Assembly: GCF_001677955.1 (NCBI RefSeq)
Contig: NZ_LELA01000153.1
Location: 1-32,209 of the forward strand
Origin: Chryseobacterium sp. BGARF1
GTDB lineage: Bacteria; Bacteroidota; Bacteroidia; Flavobacteriales; Weeksellaceae
DNA length: 32,209 nucleotides
Reading direction: 5' to 3'
Shown piece after piece: positions 9,075 through 16,269 of the stretch (position 1 is the first letter of the stretch; the number at the start of each line of letters is the position of its first letter). The position numbers were made by a program, and so were the translations under genes. Below the pieces are notes generated by a model. It worked only from the letters and a program-made list of their open reading frames with translations. It had not been told where the DNA came from and did not search any database.

Positions 9075-9105
9075 CAAAAATAAGGATTTTGTCGGTTCGG
9101 ACAAA
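9075..9105 (-). promoter_or_regulatory. Promoter of the J-domain gene
   Basis: Read on the minus strand: TTTG (9105-9102), 19 bases, then TATTTTTG (9082-9075). Both elements and the spacing fit the Bacteroidota consensus. The -7 box ends 11 bases before the ATG at 9063, giving a very short 5' leader. Confidence 0.65.
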
Positions 9106-9269
9106 AATAAAGAAGCCACGAATGCACGAATTTTGTCATCGCTATCAAAGCGAAGCAATCTCTTTTTTAGCGCTAAGGTCGCTAAGATTCTTTTTAATTA
9201 TTGAAAATATTTTTCGTCCGCAAAGGCGTTTCACTCAGCAAAGAGGATATTGAATTTTATTATCCATCA

Positions 9270-9339
9270 AGTTTGTCATTCCGCAAGAATCTCTGTAACG
9301 AATCTAGAAATAGCTTAGATTCCTTCGGAATGACAAACT
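9270..9339. repeat. Interspersed inverted repeat, TTTGTCATTCCG family
   Basis: Arms 9270-9292 and 9317-9339 are reverse complements at 21 of 23 positions and are separated by 24 bases. A single arm recurs at 151-171, showing a dispersed family and not a local terminator. Confidence 0.75.
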
Positions 9340-9437
9340 TTGTATTATTAGAATAAATCATCTGTGAAAATTCGTGAAATCTGCGGGAGCTTTTTCATAA
9401 TAATATTCGTGCATTCGCAGTAAAAACTCACTCATTT

Positions 9438-9480
9438 AAAAAAAATTCAGGCGCGGGAAGCAAAACTTCCCGCGCCTGAA
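9438..9480 (-). terminator. Strong terminator of the sigma-factor operon
   Basis: A perfect 15-base GC-rich stem (9446-9460 with 9466-9480), a CAAAA loop and, on the minus strand, eight T residues directly after the stem make this a textbook intrinsic terminator. It lies just past the stop at 9512. Confidence 0.9.
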
Positions 9481-9511
9481 TAAGACAATTTTAATTTAGT
9501 TAGCTAAAAAC

Positions 9512-9769
9512 TTACGCTTCGCAAGTGTTATCTTTTTTGCAACATCTTGATGCAAATTCTTTTTTGAACTTTCCTTTCAGTTCCTGATATTGCTCTTCAT
9601 CCATTTCTCTGATTTTATCAGCCAATCCGAATGGAGATTTTTCTTTGATTCCGTATTCATTAAAAATACCTCTTACAAATCTTTTTCTTTCGATTACTTT
9701 TTTGGCAATTACGGCAACTCCTGCAACTGCAACAGCTCCTAAAATGCCTTTTAATACTGAATTTTTCAT
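9512..9769 (-). CDS. Small single-pass membrane protein with Cys-rich tail
   Basis: An 85-residue protein of unknown function. Residues of about 6-22 are one hydrophobic segment (VLKGILGAVAVAGVAVIAKK), followed by a basic stretch KKVIERKRF that should keep the tail in the cytoplasm. A charged helical region, REMDEEQYQELKGKFKKEF, leads to three cysteines (RCCKKDNTCEA). It is the last gene after the sigma factor and the two-pass membrane protein, 90 bases downstream with no recognisable promoter between, and it ends at a strong terminator. The tail loosely resembles the MSDEEKEKFKEIWRQKC tail of the preceding gene product, hinting at a shared partner. Confidence 0.75.
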   Translation of the reverse strand: MKNSVLKGILGAVAVAGVAVIAKKVIERKRFVRGIFNEYGIKEKSPFGLADKIREMDEEQYQELKGKFKKEFASRCCKKDNTCEA

Positions 9770-9859
9770 TTCTTTAAATTTTAAATTTTACTACTTCTGT
9801 TTTTTTATAGAGACGAATTCGTTCTTATTTTTACTTTACTACTTCTAAAAATTTTTAAA

Positions 9860-10198
9860 CTATTCGTTATTTCTGTTGAAAAATCCGGTTGAGCATTTCT
9901 GTCTCCAGATTTCTTTGAATTTTTCTTTTTCCTCATCAGACATTCCTTCCATTTTATGTCTCAGGTGTTTTTCTTTCATATCTCTCATTCCCTGTCCGAA
10001 TTTTCCATGAAAACCTCCGAAAAGAATTTTACTTAAAATCAAAATTCCCATTGCCTGCCAATAATTAATGGTTTTTACGCCAATAATTTCGGGAAGAATG
10101 CAATTCCACAATGACATTACAATCAGTGCAACGACAAAGAAAATCAAGGGTGGACATAAAATTAAAAGAGCCCAACTTTTCTTATATTTATTATTCAT
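9860..10198 (-). CDS. Two-pass membrane protein downstream of ECF sigma factor
   Basis: A 112-residue inner-membrane protein. Two hydrophobic segments (about 9-31 and 46-62) flank a short loop containing LWNCILPEIIGVKTINYWQ, and positive charges place both ends in the cytoplasm. The signature (I/V)TINYWQAxGILILSKILFGGF, followed by a charged Arg/Lys/Met tail ending EEKEKFKEIWRQKC, belongs to a family I recall next to ECF sigma factors in Bacteroidota. Its biochemical role is not known to me. Its start is 11 bases from the sigma-factor stop, so it is almost certainly co-transcribed. It is a candidate membrane regulator of that sigma factor, but no classical anti-sigma domain is visible. Confidence 0.8.
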   Translation of the reverse strand: MNNKYKKSWALLILCPPLIFFVVALIVMSLWNCILPEIIGVKTINYWQAMGILILSKILFGGFHGKFGQGMRDMKEKHLRHKMEGMSDEEKEKFKEIWRQKCSTGFFNRNNE

Positions 10199-10209
10199 TT
10201 TATTTATTT

Positions 10210-10788
10210 CTAATTATTTAAATCTTCATACAATTGTTTCAATCTATTTCTCAAATGCTTTACTGCATAATTTTTTCGGCTGATGATGGTCTTAATATTT
10301 TCACCCTGTTCATCGGCGATTTGCTGTAAAGTTTTATCGTTGAGTTCGTTTTCCATGTAGACCAATTTCTGTTTTTCGGGAAGTTCTTCTAAAGCTGCAA
10401 ACAGTTTTTTCCAAATTTCGTCCTGAAACATTTTTACTTCCGGTCCTGCACTGTCATCCAGAAGCAGAATATCTTTTATAGAAAACGTTCCGTCTTCATC
10501 TTCGTAGACAAAATCTTCAAGATTTTCGGTTTTCTTTTTACGGTATTTATCAGTGATTTTATTTGCCGTTACTCGGTACAACCATCCGCCAACATTTACA
10601 ATTTCAGAAAGATTGGTCAAACTGCTGAACTGGTACCAAACTTCCTGCAGAATATCTTCCGCATCTTCGGTATTTTTCACTTTCGGACGAATGAAAGACA
10701 TCAGTTTTCCGCCGTAACTCGATACGGTTTGAGAAATAATGTTTTCCTTTTCCTTCTGTGGCATTGGTAATTTTTCGGCAATCTCCAT
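10210..10788 (-). CDS. ECF-family RNA polymerase sigma factor
   Basis: An alternative sigma factor of the extracytoplasmic-function group, expected to redirect RNA polymerase to a small regulon, possibly including its own operon. Region 2 is visible in EDAEDILQEVWYQF and GWLYRVTANKITDKYRKKK. Region 4 is visible in ELPEKQKLVYMENELNDKTLQQIADEQG and the following ISRKNYAVKHLRNRL recognition helix. An acidic linker (about 95-125) joins them. At 192 residues it has the normal length. It heads a three-gene operon with two small membrane proteins, which argues for control by an envelope or redox signal. A second Met lies at residue 8, so the exact start is not certain. Confidence 0.93.
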   Translation of the reverse strand: MEIAEKLPMPQKEKENIISQTVSSYGGKLMSFIRPKVKNTEDAEDILQEVWYQFSSLTNLSEIVNVGGWLYRVTANKITDKYRKKKTENLEDFVYEDEDGTFSIKDILLLDDSAGPEVKMFQDEIWKKLFAALEELPEKQKLVYMENELNDKTLQQIADEQGENIKTIISRKNYAVKHLRNRLKQLYEDLNN

Positions 10789-10897
10789 ATTGCTATGACG
10801 ACTGTATATTTTGTTTTACTTTAATAAATTTAAAATATTTTTTCGGATTTTCAATTTTTCGTTTATTAATCGTGTTTTTTATCGTAATATTTTTTTT

Positions 10898-10987
10898 CCA
10901 GAAGCTTATCCGGCTATCCACTATTACTCCTCGCTCCTTCGCTTTGTCCATCATTTGCTGTGGGGTAACCGTTTCTATCCGGGCTAA
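10898..10987. repeat. Interspersed element, GCTTATCCGGCTATCC...CTATCCGGGCTA type
   Basis: The ends, GAAGCTTATCCGGCTATCC and TTTCTATCCGGGCTA, are the reverse-complement counterparts of the ends of the element at 21356-21464 (AGCCCCGAT at one end, GCGGGATTAAGCTCC at the other). The interior differs. The shared ends and variable centre fit a REP/BIME-like family. Confidence 0.65.
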
Positions 10988-10988
10988 A

Positions 10989-11046
10989 GACCACCCCGTC
11001 TCAATTTTCTTTGAAAATTGATCCACCCTTCCAAAGGAGGGGAATT
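10989..11046. repeat. Palindromic repeat CACCCCGTC...CCAAAGGAGGGGAATT
   Basis: Contains the palindrome TCAATTTTC-TTT-GAAAATTGA at 11001-11021 and a second dyad around CCAAAGG (11026-11043). The motif combination is one I recall as a dispersed intergenic repeat in Flavobacteriia. Only one copy is in this window. Confidence 0.5.
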
Positions 11047-11095
11047 CAGTACGTCTAAATATTGAGGAATATACATTTTTGTCTCACTCTTAAAT

Positions 11096-11126
11096 AAAAA
11101 AACGGAAAGCAGAATACTTCCCGTTT
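11096..11126 (-). terminator. Terminator of the S9 peptidase gene
   Basis: Arms AAACGGAAAG (11100-11109) and CTTCCCGTTT (11117-11126) pair with one G-T wobble. On the minus strand the stem runs into a T-rich tract. It lies 25 bases past the stop at 11151. Confidence 0.75.
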
Positions 11127-11150
11127 AATGAATTATAAAATTGTCTTCTT

Positions 11151-13154
11151 TTATTTATTAAAATTCTCAGCAAAGAAACCTAACATTGATTTATAAAATT
11201 CAATTCTGTTTGGTTCTTTTCCAAAACCGTGTCCTTCATCATATTTTACCATATAAGGAACTTCAAATCCTTTGCTTCTTAAAGCTTTAACGATTTGGTC
11301 AGATTCATTGATGTTGACTCTCGGGTCATTCGCGCCCTGAACCACAAATAACGGCTTTTTAATTTTATCAATCTGGAAAACCGGCGAAACTTCTTTTGCT
11401 ATTTTTGCTTCTTCAGGATTATCCAAATCATACCAGATTTGCTTTACCATTTCTTTATAGGGTTTCCAGTATTCCGGGAAAGAATCGAAGAACGTGAAAA
11501 TATTGGAAACTCCTACATAATCAACTCCACAAGAGTACAAATCAGGAGTTTTAATCAATCCCATCAATGTAGCGTAACCACCGTGACTTCCGCCGTAGAT
11601 TGCTACTTTATTTTTATCAATCCAACCTTGCTCAATCGCATATTTTACACCGTCTTCTACATCATCCATCGCTTTACGGCCGATTTGTTTGTATCCGGAT
11701 GTTTGAAACTCTTTTCCGTAACCGCCAGAAATTCTGAAATTAACCTGCAAAGTAGCGTATCCTCTGCTTGCAAACAATTGTGTTTCAGGATTAAAACCCC
11801 AATCATCTCTTATTCCTTGCGGTCCGCCATGAGGATTGACAATCAAAGGAACCTTTTCACCGTTCAAAGCTGCTTTTGGGAGTGTAATATATCCGTGAAT
11901 GGTAAGTCCGTCTCTGCTTTTAAACTGAATTGGGCGCATTTCTGCCATATCTTCTTCTTTCAGCTGAGGCATCAAATCAAAAAGAAGTTTGGTTGTTTTG
12001 GTTTTTGTATCGTATTCATAATACTTTCCATACAGTTTATCACTATCTACAACAACCAATAATTTTTCGTTTTTATCATCTGAAGAAGCAATTCCAAACT
12101 GTTTATCGCCAAATTCAGAAGTCAGTTTATCATGAATTTCTTTGTAAAATTTACTTACAGGAATCGTTTCGTTTTTAATTCCATTATAGCTGATGTAATC
12201 TAATTCGTAATTTCGGCTTTTTCCAGCCTGCGCTATTGAAGAAACATCAAAAGTAGGATTCGAATAAACCTCTTTAATGATTGCATTTTTCTTTAAATCA
12301 TATAATACAATTCTAGATTTATCACTTCCAAGATTGGTTACCAAATAAACCTCATCTTTGTTTTTAGAATTATCATTAAAACTAATTACGCTAAAAGTAT
12401 CTTTCCAATCGGTCGCTTTAACGAGATTAAACTTACCTGTCTGCAAATCTTTATAAAACAATTTTGTAGTCAAACCATTTTCAAGAATAGTATAGCCTCT
12501 CAGATTCCCTTGTCTGTCGAAAAGATAATCATCAATCGGACTTTTTACATCTTTATTTTCATACAACTGCGTAATTTCGCCGGTATTAAAATTGATTTTA
12601 TAAGGTTCGAAAATCTGTTTATTGTTCTTATTCATGCTCACAATAACAAACTCGGTATCTTTAATCAATCTTACAGAATTTAACGTGATTCCTTCAAAAG
12701 GAGTCAAATCTTTCAGGTTTTTGCCATCAATATCGGCAGCGTACAAATGGATATTTTCGTTTCCACCTTTATCTTGGGTGTAGAATAGTCGTTTTTTATC
12801 GAGCCAGCCATAACTTCTTATCAAGTCATCTTTTTCAACCAATGCTTTTGTAATTTTTCCAGATTTTAAATCTTTTACATAAACATGATTTTTACTGTCC
12901 TTATCTTTTTCTTTGTAAGATAAATAAAGCCCGTCTGGAGAAATTTTAAATTGTGAAGCTTTTGGTCTTGCAAAATAGTCTTCTACTTTGTATTTAAAAT
13001 TTCCTTTGTCATAGGAAATAAGCTTTTCTATGGTAGCTTTTGATGAAACCAATGTCGGGTCGCCCGGCAATTTACTCTCTTTAGTTTGTGCATTTATCAT
13101 GAGACTTGTGATTACCACTTGTGTAATACCTAAAATTTTGGAATTTAAATTCAT
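11151..13154 (-). CDS. Secreted S9 family prolyl oligopeptidase-like peptidase
   Basis: A serine peptidase of the S9 (prolyl oligopeptidase/acylaminoacyl peptidase) group, probably periplasmic and degrading oligopeptides. A signal peptide (about 1-22, ending MINAQ) precedes a seven-bladed propeller-like region (about 50-400, with repeated blades such as YGWLDKKRLFY and LRGYTILENG). The C-terminal alpha/beta-hydrolase domain (about 410-667) includes NPHGGPQG and the nucleophile motif GGSHGGY with Ser523. Asp610 in GANDPR and His642 in DEGHGF complete the triad. The length of 667 residues is usual for the group. It is monocistronic, with an inverted repeat in the long region upstream and a terminator downstream. 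Confidence 0.93.
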   Translation of the reverse strand: MNLNSKILGITQVVITSLMINAQTKESKLPGDPTLVSSKATIEKLISYDKGNFKYKVEDYFARPKASQFKISPDGLYLSYKEKDKDSKNHVYVKDLKSGKITKALVEKDDLIRSYGWLDKKRLFYTQDKGGNENIHLYAADIDGKNLKDLTPFEGITLNSVRLIKDTEFVIVSMNKNNKQIFEPYKINFNTGEITQLYENKDVKSPIDDYLFDRQGNLRGYTILENGLTTKLFYKDLQTGKFNLVKATDWKDTFSVISFNDNSKNKDEVYLVTNLGSDKSRIVLYDLKKNAIIKEVYSNPTFDVSSIAQAGKSRNYELDYISYNGIKNETIPVSKFYKEIHDKLTSEFGDKQFGIASSDDKNEKLLVVVDSDKLYGKYYEYDTKTKTTKLLFDLMPQLKEEDMAEMRPIQFKSRDGLTIHGYITLPKAALNGEKVPLIVNPHGGPQGIRDDWGFNPETQLFASRGYATLQVNFRISGGYGKEFQTSGYKQIGRKAMDDVEDGVKYAIEQGWIDKNKVAIYGGSHGGYATLMGLIKTPDLYSCGVDYVGVSNIFTFFDSFPEYWKPYKEMVKQIWYDLDNPEEAKIAKEVSPVFQIDKIKKPLFVVQGANDPRVNINESDQIVKALRSKGFEVPYMVKYDEGHGFGKEPNRIEFYKSMLGFFAENFNK

Positions 13155-13272
13155 ATTTCATGGATTTGGTTAAACGATATAATATAAGACGCTTCAAATA
13201 CTTAAAACGTTACATTATTTATCGCTAATTTGTGAAATTAACTGTGTACTTTTTAGTATATGAGATTTTTTA

Positions 13273-13410
13273 ACCGCAAAAGAATCAAAAGATTTCGTAC
13301 AAAAATAAGTTATTCAAAAGCCAGCAAAACTGATAATAAACTAAAATTTTATATTTTGTAAACTTTTGAATTACTCTTTCCTCAATCATTTCTTTTGATT
13401 CTTTTGCGGT
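13273..13410. repeat. Perfect 20-base inverted repeat with 98-base spacer
   Basis: ACCGCAAAAGAATCAAAAGA (13273-13292) is the exact reverse complement of 13391-13410. The match stops sharply at both ends. Arm style (ACCGCAAAAG) recalls the dispersed repeats elsewhere in the window. Confidence 0.8.
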
Positions 13411-13488
13411 AAAATAAGGTTTAAAGTTTTTTTATTTTAAATTATTCCGTGATAAAATTTGACAACAGTTTTTCTAAAAACAATGTGT

Positions 13489-13521
13489 TTTGGAGTTTCA
13501 TTATGTTTTAGTCTAAATTTG
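13489..13521 (+). promoter_or_regulatory. Promoter of the AraC-type regulator
   Basis: TTTG at 13489-13492, a 21-base spacer and TAAATTTG at 13514-13521 match the Bacteroidota consensus. The transcript would start near 13528. Confidence 0.65.
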
Positions 13522-13549
13522 TCGCTTCGTTTTAAAACAAAGCTGAGAA

Positions 13550-14434
13550 ATGGGAACCATGAAGAAACTGGAAATCAAAAAAAACATCCAAAAACTTGAA
13601 GATAAAAATCTTTCATTCCGCGTTTTTGATTTGAATGAGGAAAATTTAAACCAATATTTTAAACCTCACAAAAAAGACCATTTCTTTATTGTTGTTATAG
13701 AAAATGGAAAACTTCAGGTTCATATTGAAGATAAAATTCATTCTCTAAAAGCAGGAAAAATTTCTGTAGTATTTCCTGAGCAGGTTCATTTTATTTCAGA
13801 TATAAGTGACGATCTAAAAGGAAAGATCATTCTGTTCGAAGAGATATTATTCTGTTCAGATATTTTGAAAAACGAGTTGAGTACTTATAATGTCAACCTT
13901 TCAACCCAGCTTAACTGTACTATTTTATCTCAAGAAGATCTTGAACAAAGTTTAAATGCTATCAAAATCATCAAAGGAATTTATGAAGATCCGAGTTTGA
14001 TAAAAAAAGAACAAGCGAGATTTCAAATTAAAATTTTCCTTTTAGGTTTAATTGAATCTGTTCACGGTCTGCATCCCATTTTAAACAATGATTCGGCCGA
14101 TAAACCAGTTTACGTTCGATTTAAAAAATTATTGAACGAACATTATAAACAGTACAGAACCGTTCAATATTATGCTGAAGAGTTGGCAATTACAACAAAA
14201 AAATTAAATTCAATCACTAAAAAACATTGTGGGGAAACGGCAATTCAGGCCATTCACAACCGAATTTTAATGGAAATAAAACGCCAACTGATGTTTTCTG
14301 ATCTTTCTCATAAAGAAATTGCTTTTGACCTTGGTTTTAATTCTCCTTCCGCACTCAACAAGTTTGTAAAAGCAAAACTCAAAGAAACTCCGACCGAACT
14401 TCAACAAGAACTGGCGCAAATGTATAACGCATAG
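13550..14434 (+). CDS. AraC-family transcriptional regulator
   Basis: A DNA-binding regulator with an N-terminal cupin-like sensor (about 20-110, FFIVVIENGKLQVHIEDK...LKAGKISVVFPEQVHFI) and a C-terminal pair of helix-turn-helix motifs (about 190-290). The second is clear in LSHKEIAFDLGFNSPSALNKFVKAKLKETPTEL. The ligand cannot be told from the sequence. Translation may begin at 13550 or, three codons later, at the Met of MKKLEIKK (13559). Only 67 bases separate it from the alcohol dehydrogenase gene on the same strand, so that gene is the obvious candidate target. Each gene also has its own promoter-like box. Confidence 0.9.
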   Translation: MGTMKKLEIKKNIQKLEDKNLSFRVFDLNEENLNQYFKPHKKDHFFIVVIENGKLQVHIEDKIHSLKAGKISVVFPEQVHFISDISDDLKGKIILFEEILFCSDILKNELSTYNVNLSTQLNCTILSQEDLEQSLNAIKIIKGIYEDPSLIKKEQARFQIKIFLLGLIESVHGLHPILNNDSADKPVYVRFKKLLNEHYKQYRTVQYYAEELAITTKKLNSITKKHCGETAIQAIHNRILMEIKRQLMFSDLSHKEIAFDLGFNSPSALNKFVKAKLKETPTELQQELAQMYNA

Positions 14435-14469
14435 TCTTGTTTGTATAACATCACTCGTTTTGGCTTGCC

Positions 14470-14477
14470 TAATTTTG
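14470..14477 (+). promoter_or_regulatory. -7 box before the alcohol dehydrogenase gene
   Basis: TAATTTTG matches TAnnTTTG and lies 24 bases before the ATG at 14502. The nearest TTTG upstream (14440-14443) is 26 bases away, longer than usual, which would suit an activator-dependent promoter. Confidence 0.45.
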
Positions 14478-14501
14478 TTCTATTAAAATTAAATAAGAAA
14501 A

Positions 14502-15668
14502 ATGAGCAAATTATTTATTGCAGGAGAAGTTTTCCATGGTGCTGGAAGTCTTTCTGAATTGGCAAATATTAAAGGTAAAAAAGCGGTAATCGTAACCGGA
14601 GGAAGCTCAATGAGAAAAAGCGGAACGCTGGATAAAGCGATTGCTTATCTTACTGAAGCAGGAATTGAAACTCAGATTTTTGAAGGTGTAGAAGAAGATC
14701 CATCATCTGCCACTTGCCTAAAAGGCGCTGAAGTTATCAATGCTTTTCAACCAGACTGGATCATCGGTTTAGGAGGTTGTTCTGCGATCGATGCAGCAAA
14801 GATCATGTGGGTGTTTTATGAATATCCTGATGTGGAATTTGATGCCTTGATCAAACCTTTTACAGTACCAGTTCTTAGAAATAAAGCAAAATTTATCGCG
14901 ATTCCTTCTACAAGCGGAACAGGAACTGAAACGACTGGTCTTGCCGTAATTACCGACAGAGAAAAAGGAGTAAAATATCCTGTAGTTTCTTATGAATTGA
15001 CTCCGGATGTTGCTATTATTGACGGTGAAATTTGTGCTTCAATGCCGGCTCACGTCACTTCAAATACTGGTCTTGATGCTTTGACGCATTGTGTAGAAGC
15101 TTATGTTTCAAATATCGATAACAATATTGCTGATGCACTTTCAAAAGGTGGTTTAGAGATTGTTTTTGATAACTTGAAAGAAGCTGTAGAAAACCCTAAC
15201 AATATTGTAGCTCGTCAAAATATGCATGATGCATCATTTATGGCAGGGTTGGCGTTCAATAATGCTTGGTTAGGAATTGTACACTCTTTGTCTCACCAAG
15301 TTGGCGCATTGTACGGAATTCCTCACGGTGCTTCTAATGCGATTTTCCTTCCGAATGTGATTCGTTATAATTCAGCTGCTACAAACCGTTTTCCAGATTT
15401 AGCACGAGTAATTGGTAAAGAAACTACTGAAGAGTTGGCGCAAGCAATTGAAACTTTACGTTCTGAAGTTAACAACCAATCAGCAATTAAAGAATTTGGA
15501 ATTTCAAGAGAAGATTGGGATAAAAATCTTGATTACATCGCCAACAATGCTTTGGTAGATCCTTGTACAGGTTTCAACCCAAGAGTTCCTACTTTGGATG
15601 AGTTGAAAGCGATTTACAATGCTTGTTATGAAGGTGTAGTTTATGCTGAAGAAGTTGTTGCAGGATAA
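14502..15668 (+). CDS. Iron-containing alcohol dehydrogenase
   Basis: A cytoplasmic group III NAD(P)-dependent alcohol dehydrogenase, interconverting an alcohol or diol and its aldehyde. The 388-residue length is typical. The N-terminal dinucleotide-binding half contains GGSSMRKSG and IGLGGCSAIDAAK, and GTGTETTGLAVIT follows. The four metal ligands of the family are all present: Asp192 and His196 (GLDALTHCVEAY), His261 (IVHSLSHQVG) and His275 (GIPHGASN). The substrate cannot be deduced. The upstream AraC-type regulator probably controls it. A palindromic repeat follows the stop. Confidence 0.93.
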   Translation: MSKLFIAGEVFHGAGSLSELANIKGKKAVIVTGGSSMRKSGTLDKAIAYLTEAGIETQIFEGVEEDPSSATCLKGAEVINAFQPDWIIGLGGCSAIDAAKIMWVFYEYPDVEFDALIKPFTVPVLRNKAKFIAIPSTSGTGTETTGLAVITDREKGVKYPVVSYELTPDVAIIDGEICASMPAHVTSNTGLDALTHCVEAYVSNIDNNIADALSKGGLEIVFDNLKEAVENPNNIVARQNMHDASFMAGLAFNNAWLGIVHSLSHQVGALYGIPHGASNAIFLPNVIRYNSAATNRFPDLARVIGKETTEELAQAIETLRSEVNNQSAIKEFGISREDWDKNLDYIANNALVDPCTGFNPRVPTLDELKAIYNACYEGVVYAEEVVAG

Positions 15669-15687
15669 TTTAGTTTTCTTGTAATCA

Positions 15688-15718
15688 AACCTAACAGGTT
15701 TTGAAAACCTATTAGGTT
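15688..15718. repeat. Palindrome around AGGTTTTGAAAACCT
   Basis: Fifteen-base arms (15688-15702 and 15704-15718) match at 14 positions around a single central G. It may help end transcription of the dehydrogenase gene but lacks a strong T-run. It resembles in style the perfect palindrome at 21311-21341. Confidence 0.6.
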
Positions 15719-15774
15719 TATTGGTAAAATGTCGTTTCTATCCGGAAAAAGCTACAAATTTTAAAGATAAATAT

Positions 15775-15807
15775 AAAAGCAGGAAACCGTTTTGGCTTCC
15801 TGCTTTT
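15775..15807. terminator. Bidirectional terminator
   Basis: Perfect arms AAAAGCAGGAA (15775-15785) and TTCCTGCTTTT (15797-15807) lie just past the minus-strand stop at 15811. T-rich sequence follows on both strands, so it can also serve the dehydrogenase gene. Confidence 0.75.
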
Positions 15808-15810
15808 GTT

Positions 15811-16221
15811 TTATTGATAAATTACTACATCATCTTTTTTAATTTGATATCCTTTTTTCTTGTACGGAACCAAAACATAGCTTTCTTTGATGTGACTTCC
15901 ACTTTTCCAGATCTTTCCATTTCCTTCTCTTTCAAGAATAATACTTTTTGCGCTTTGATGTGGAATAAAAACCTCAGCTTTCTTCATGTTTTTACTGAAA
16001 ATGACTGCCGTCATAGAAGTTGAACTTCCTTCTGGGTTTACTTCTTTAAGTTTTATTTTCTGATTAAAAACTTTTACGCAATTATTTCTGAGTTGAGAAT
16101 AAGTATAACCTGCAGAAGGTATACAACCATGAACGTCTCTGTCGCCCCCTACAATCGGAGCTTTTTGAGCAAAAACTAATGCACCAAGGAACATTGCACT
16201 GAATAAAATTGTTTTTTTCAT
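15811..16221 (-). CDS. Small secreted protein of unknown function
   Basis: A 136-residue exported protein. The signal peptide MKKTILFSAMFLGALVFAQ fixes the start at the ATG at 16221. The open frame extends further to a GTG at 16311, but that extension would bury the signal peptide and cross a TATTTTTG promoter box (16262-16269). The mature part has two cysteines (HGCIPSAGYTYSQLRNNCVKVF) and a beta-rich C-terminal half (AVIFSKNMKKAEVFIP...KIWKSGSHIKESYVLVPYKKKGYQI). That half loosely recalls lysozyme-inhibitor (MliC-like) folds, which is a guess only. It is monocistronic and divergent from the leucine-rich-repeat gene. Confidence 0.8.
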   Translation of the reverse strand: MKKTILFSAMFLGALVFAQKAPIVGGDRDVHGCIPSAGYTYSQLRNNCVKVFNQKIKLKEVNPEGSSTSMTAVIFSKNMKKAEVFIPHQSAKSIILEREGNGKIWKSGSHIKESYVLVPYKKKGYQIKKDDVVIYQ

Positions 16222-16261
16222 ATTTAAATTTTTAATGTTTTCGATTTGGTAAAAAGTATGC

Positions 16262-16269
16262 CAAAAATA
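16262..16269 (-). promoter_or_regulatory. -7 box of the small secreted protein gene
   Basis: On the minus strand this reads TATTTTTG, matching TAnnTTTG, about 40 bases before the ATG at 16221. No well-spaced -33 TTTG is seen. Its position supports the ATG at 16221 over the distant GTG. Confidence 0.45.

Larger units (their letters stand above)
9064..9511. other. Gene-free region of decayed repeats
   Basis: No credible gene lies in these 448 bases. The region contains the promoter of the J-domain gene, inverted copies of a CCACGAATGCACGAAT-type repeat near 9115-9134 and 9404-9418, CGCTAAGG/CGCAAAGG-type degenerate units (about 9170-9240), the inverted repeat 9270-9339, and a terminator at 9438-9480. 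Confidence 0.65.
10789..11150. other. Gene-free region carrying interspersed repeats
   Basis: The 362 bases between the sigma factor and the peptidase hold an interspersed repeat (10898-10987), a second palindromic repeat (10989-11046) and the terminator of the peptidase gene. A 77-codon open frame crosses the region but is explained by the repeats. Confidence 0.7.
13155..13549. other. Divergent intergenic region with long inverted repeat
   Basis: No gene is apparent in these 395 bases between the minus-strand peptidase and the plus-strand AraC regulator. The region holds the inverted repeat at 13273-13410 and the AraC-gene promoter at 13489-13521. I see no clear minus-strand promoter. Confidence 0.6.

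Noticed and set aside
9062..9253. 63-codon plus-strand open frame
   Set aside because: It overlaps the promoter of the J-domain gene and consists of decayed repeat sequence.
10793..11026. 77-codon minus-strand open frame upstream of the sigma factor
   Set aside because: About the first 45 codons are derived from two intergenic repeat elements and the rest is AT-rich sequence with lysine/isoleucine runs. No domain or credible start.
11439..12062. 207-codon plus-strand open frame
   Set aside because: It lies entirely antisense to the well-supported S9 peptidase. The translated product is rich in Phe, Ile and Ser as expected of a shadow frame.
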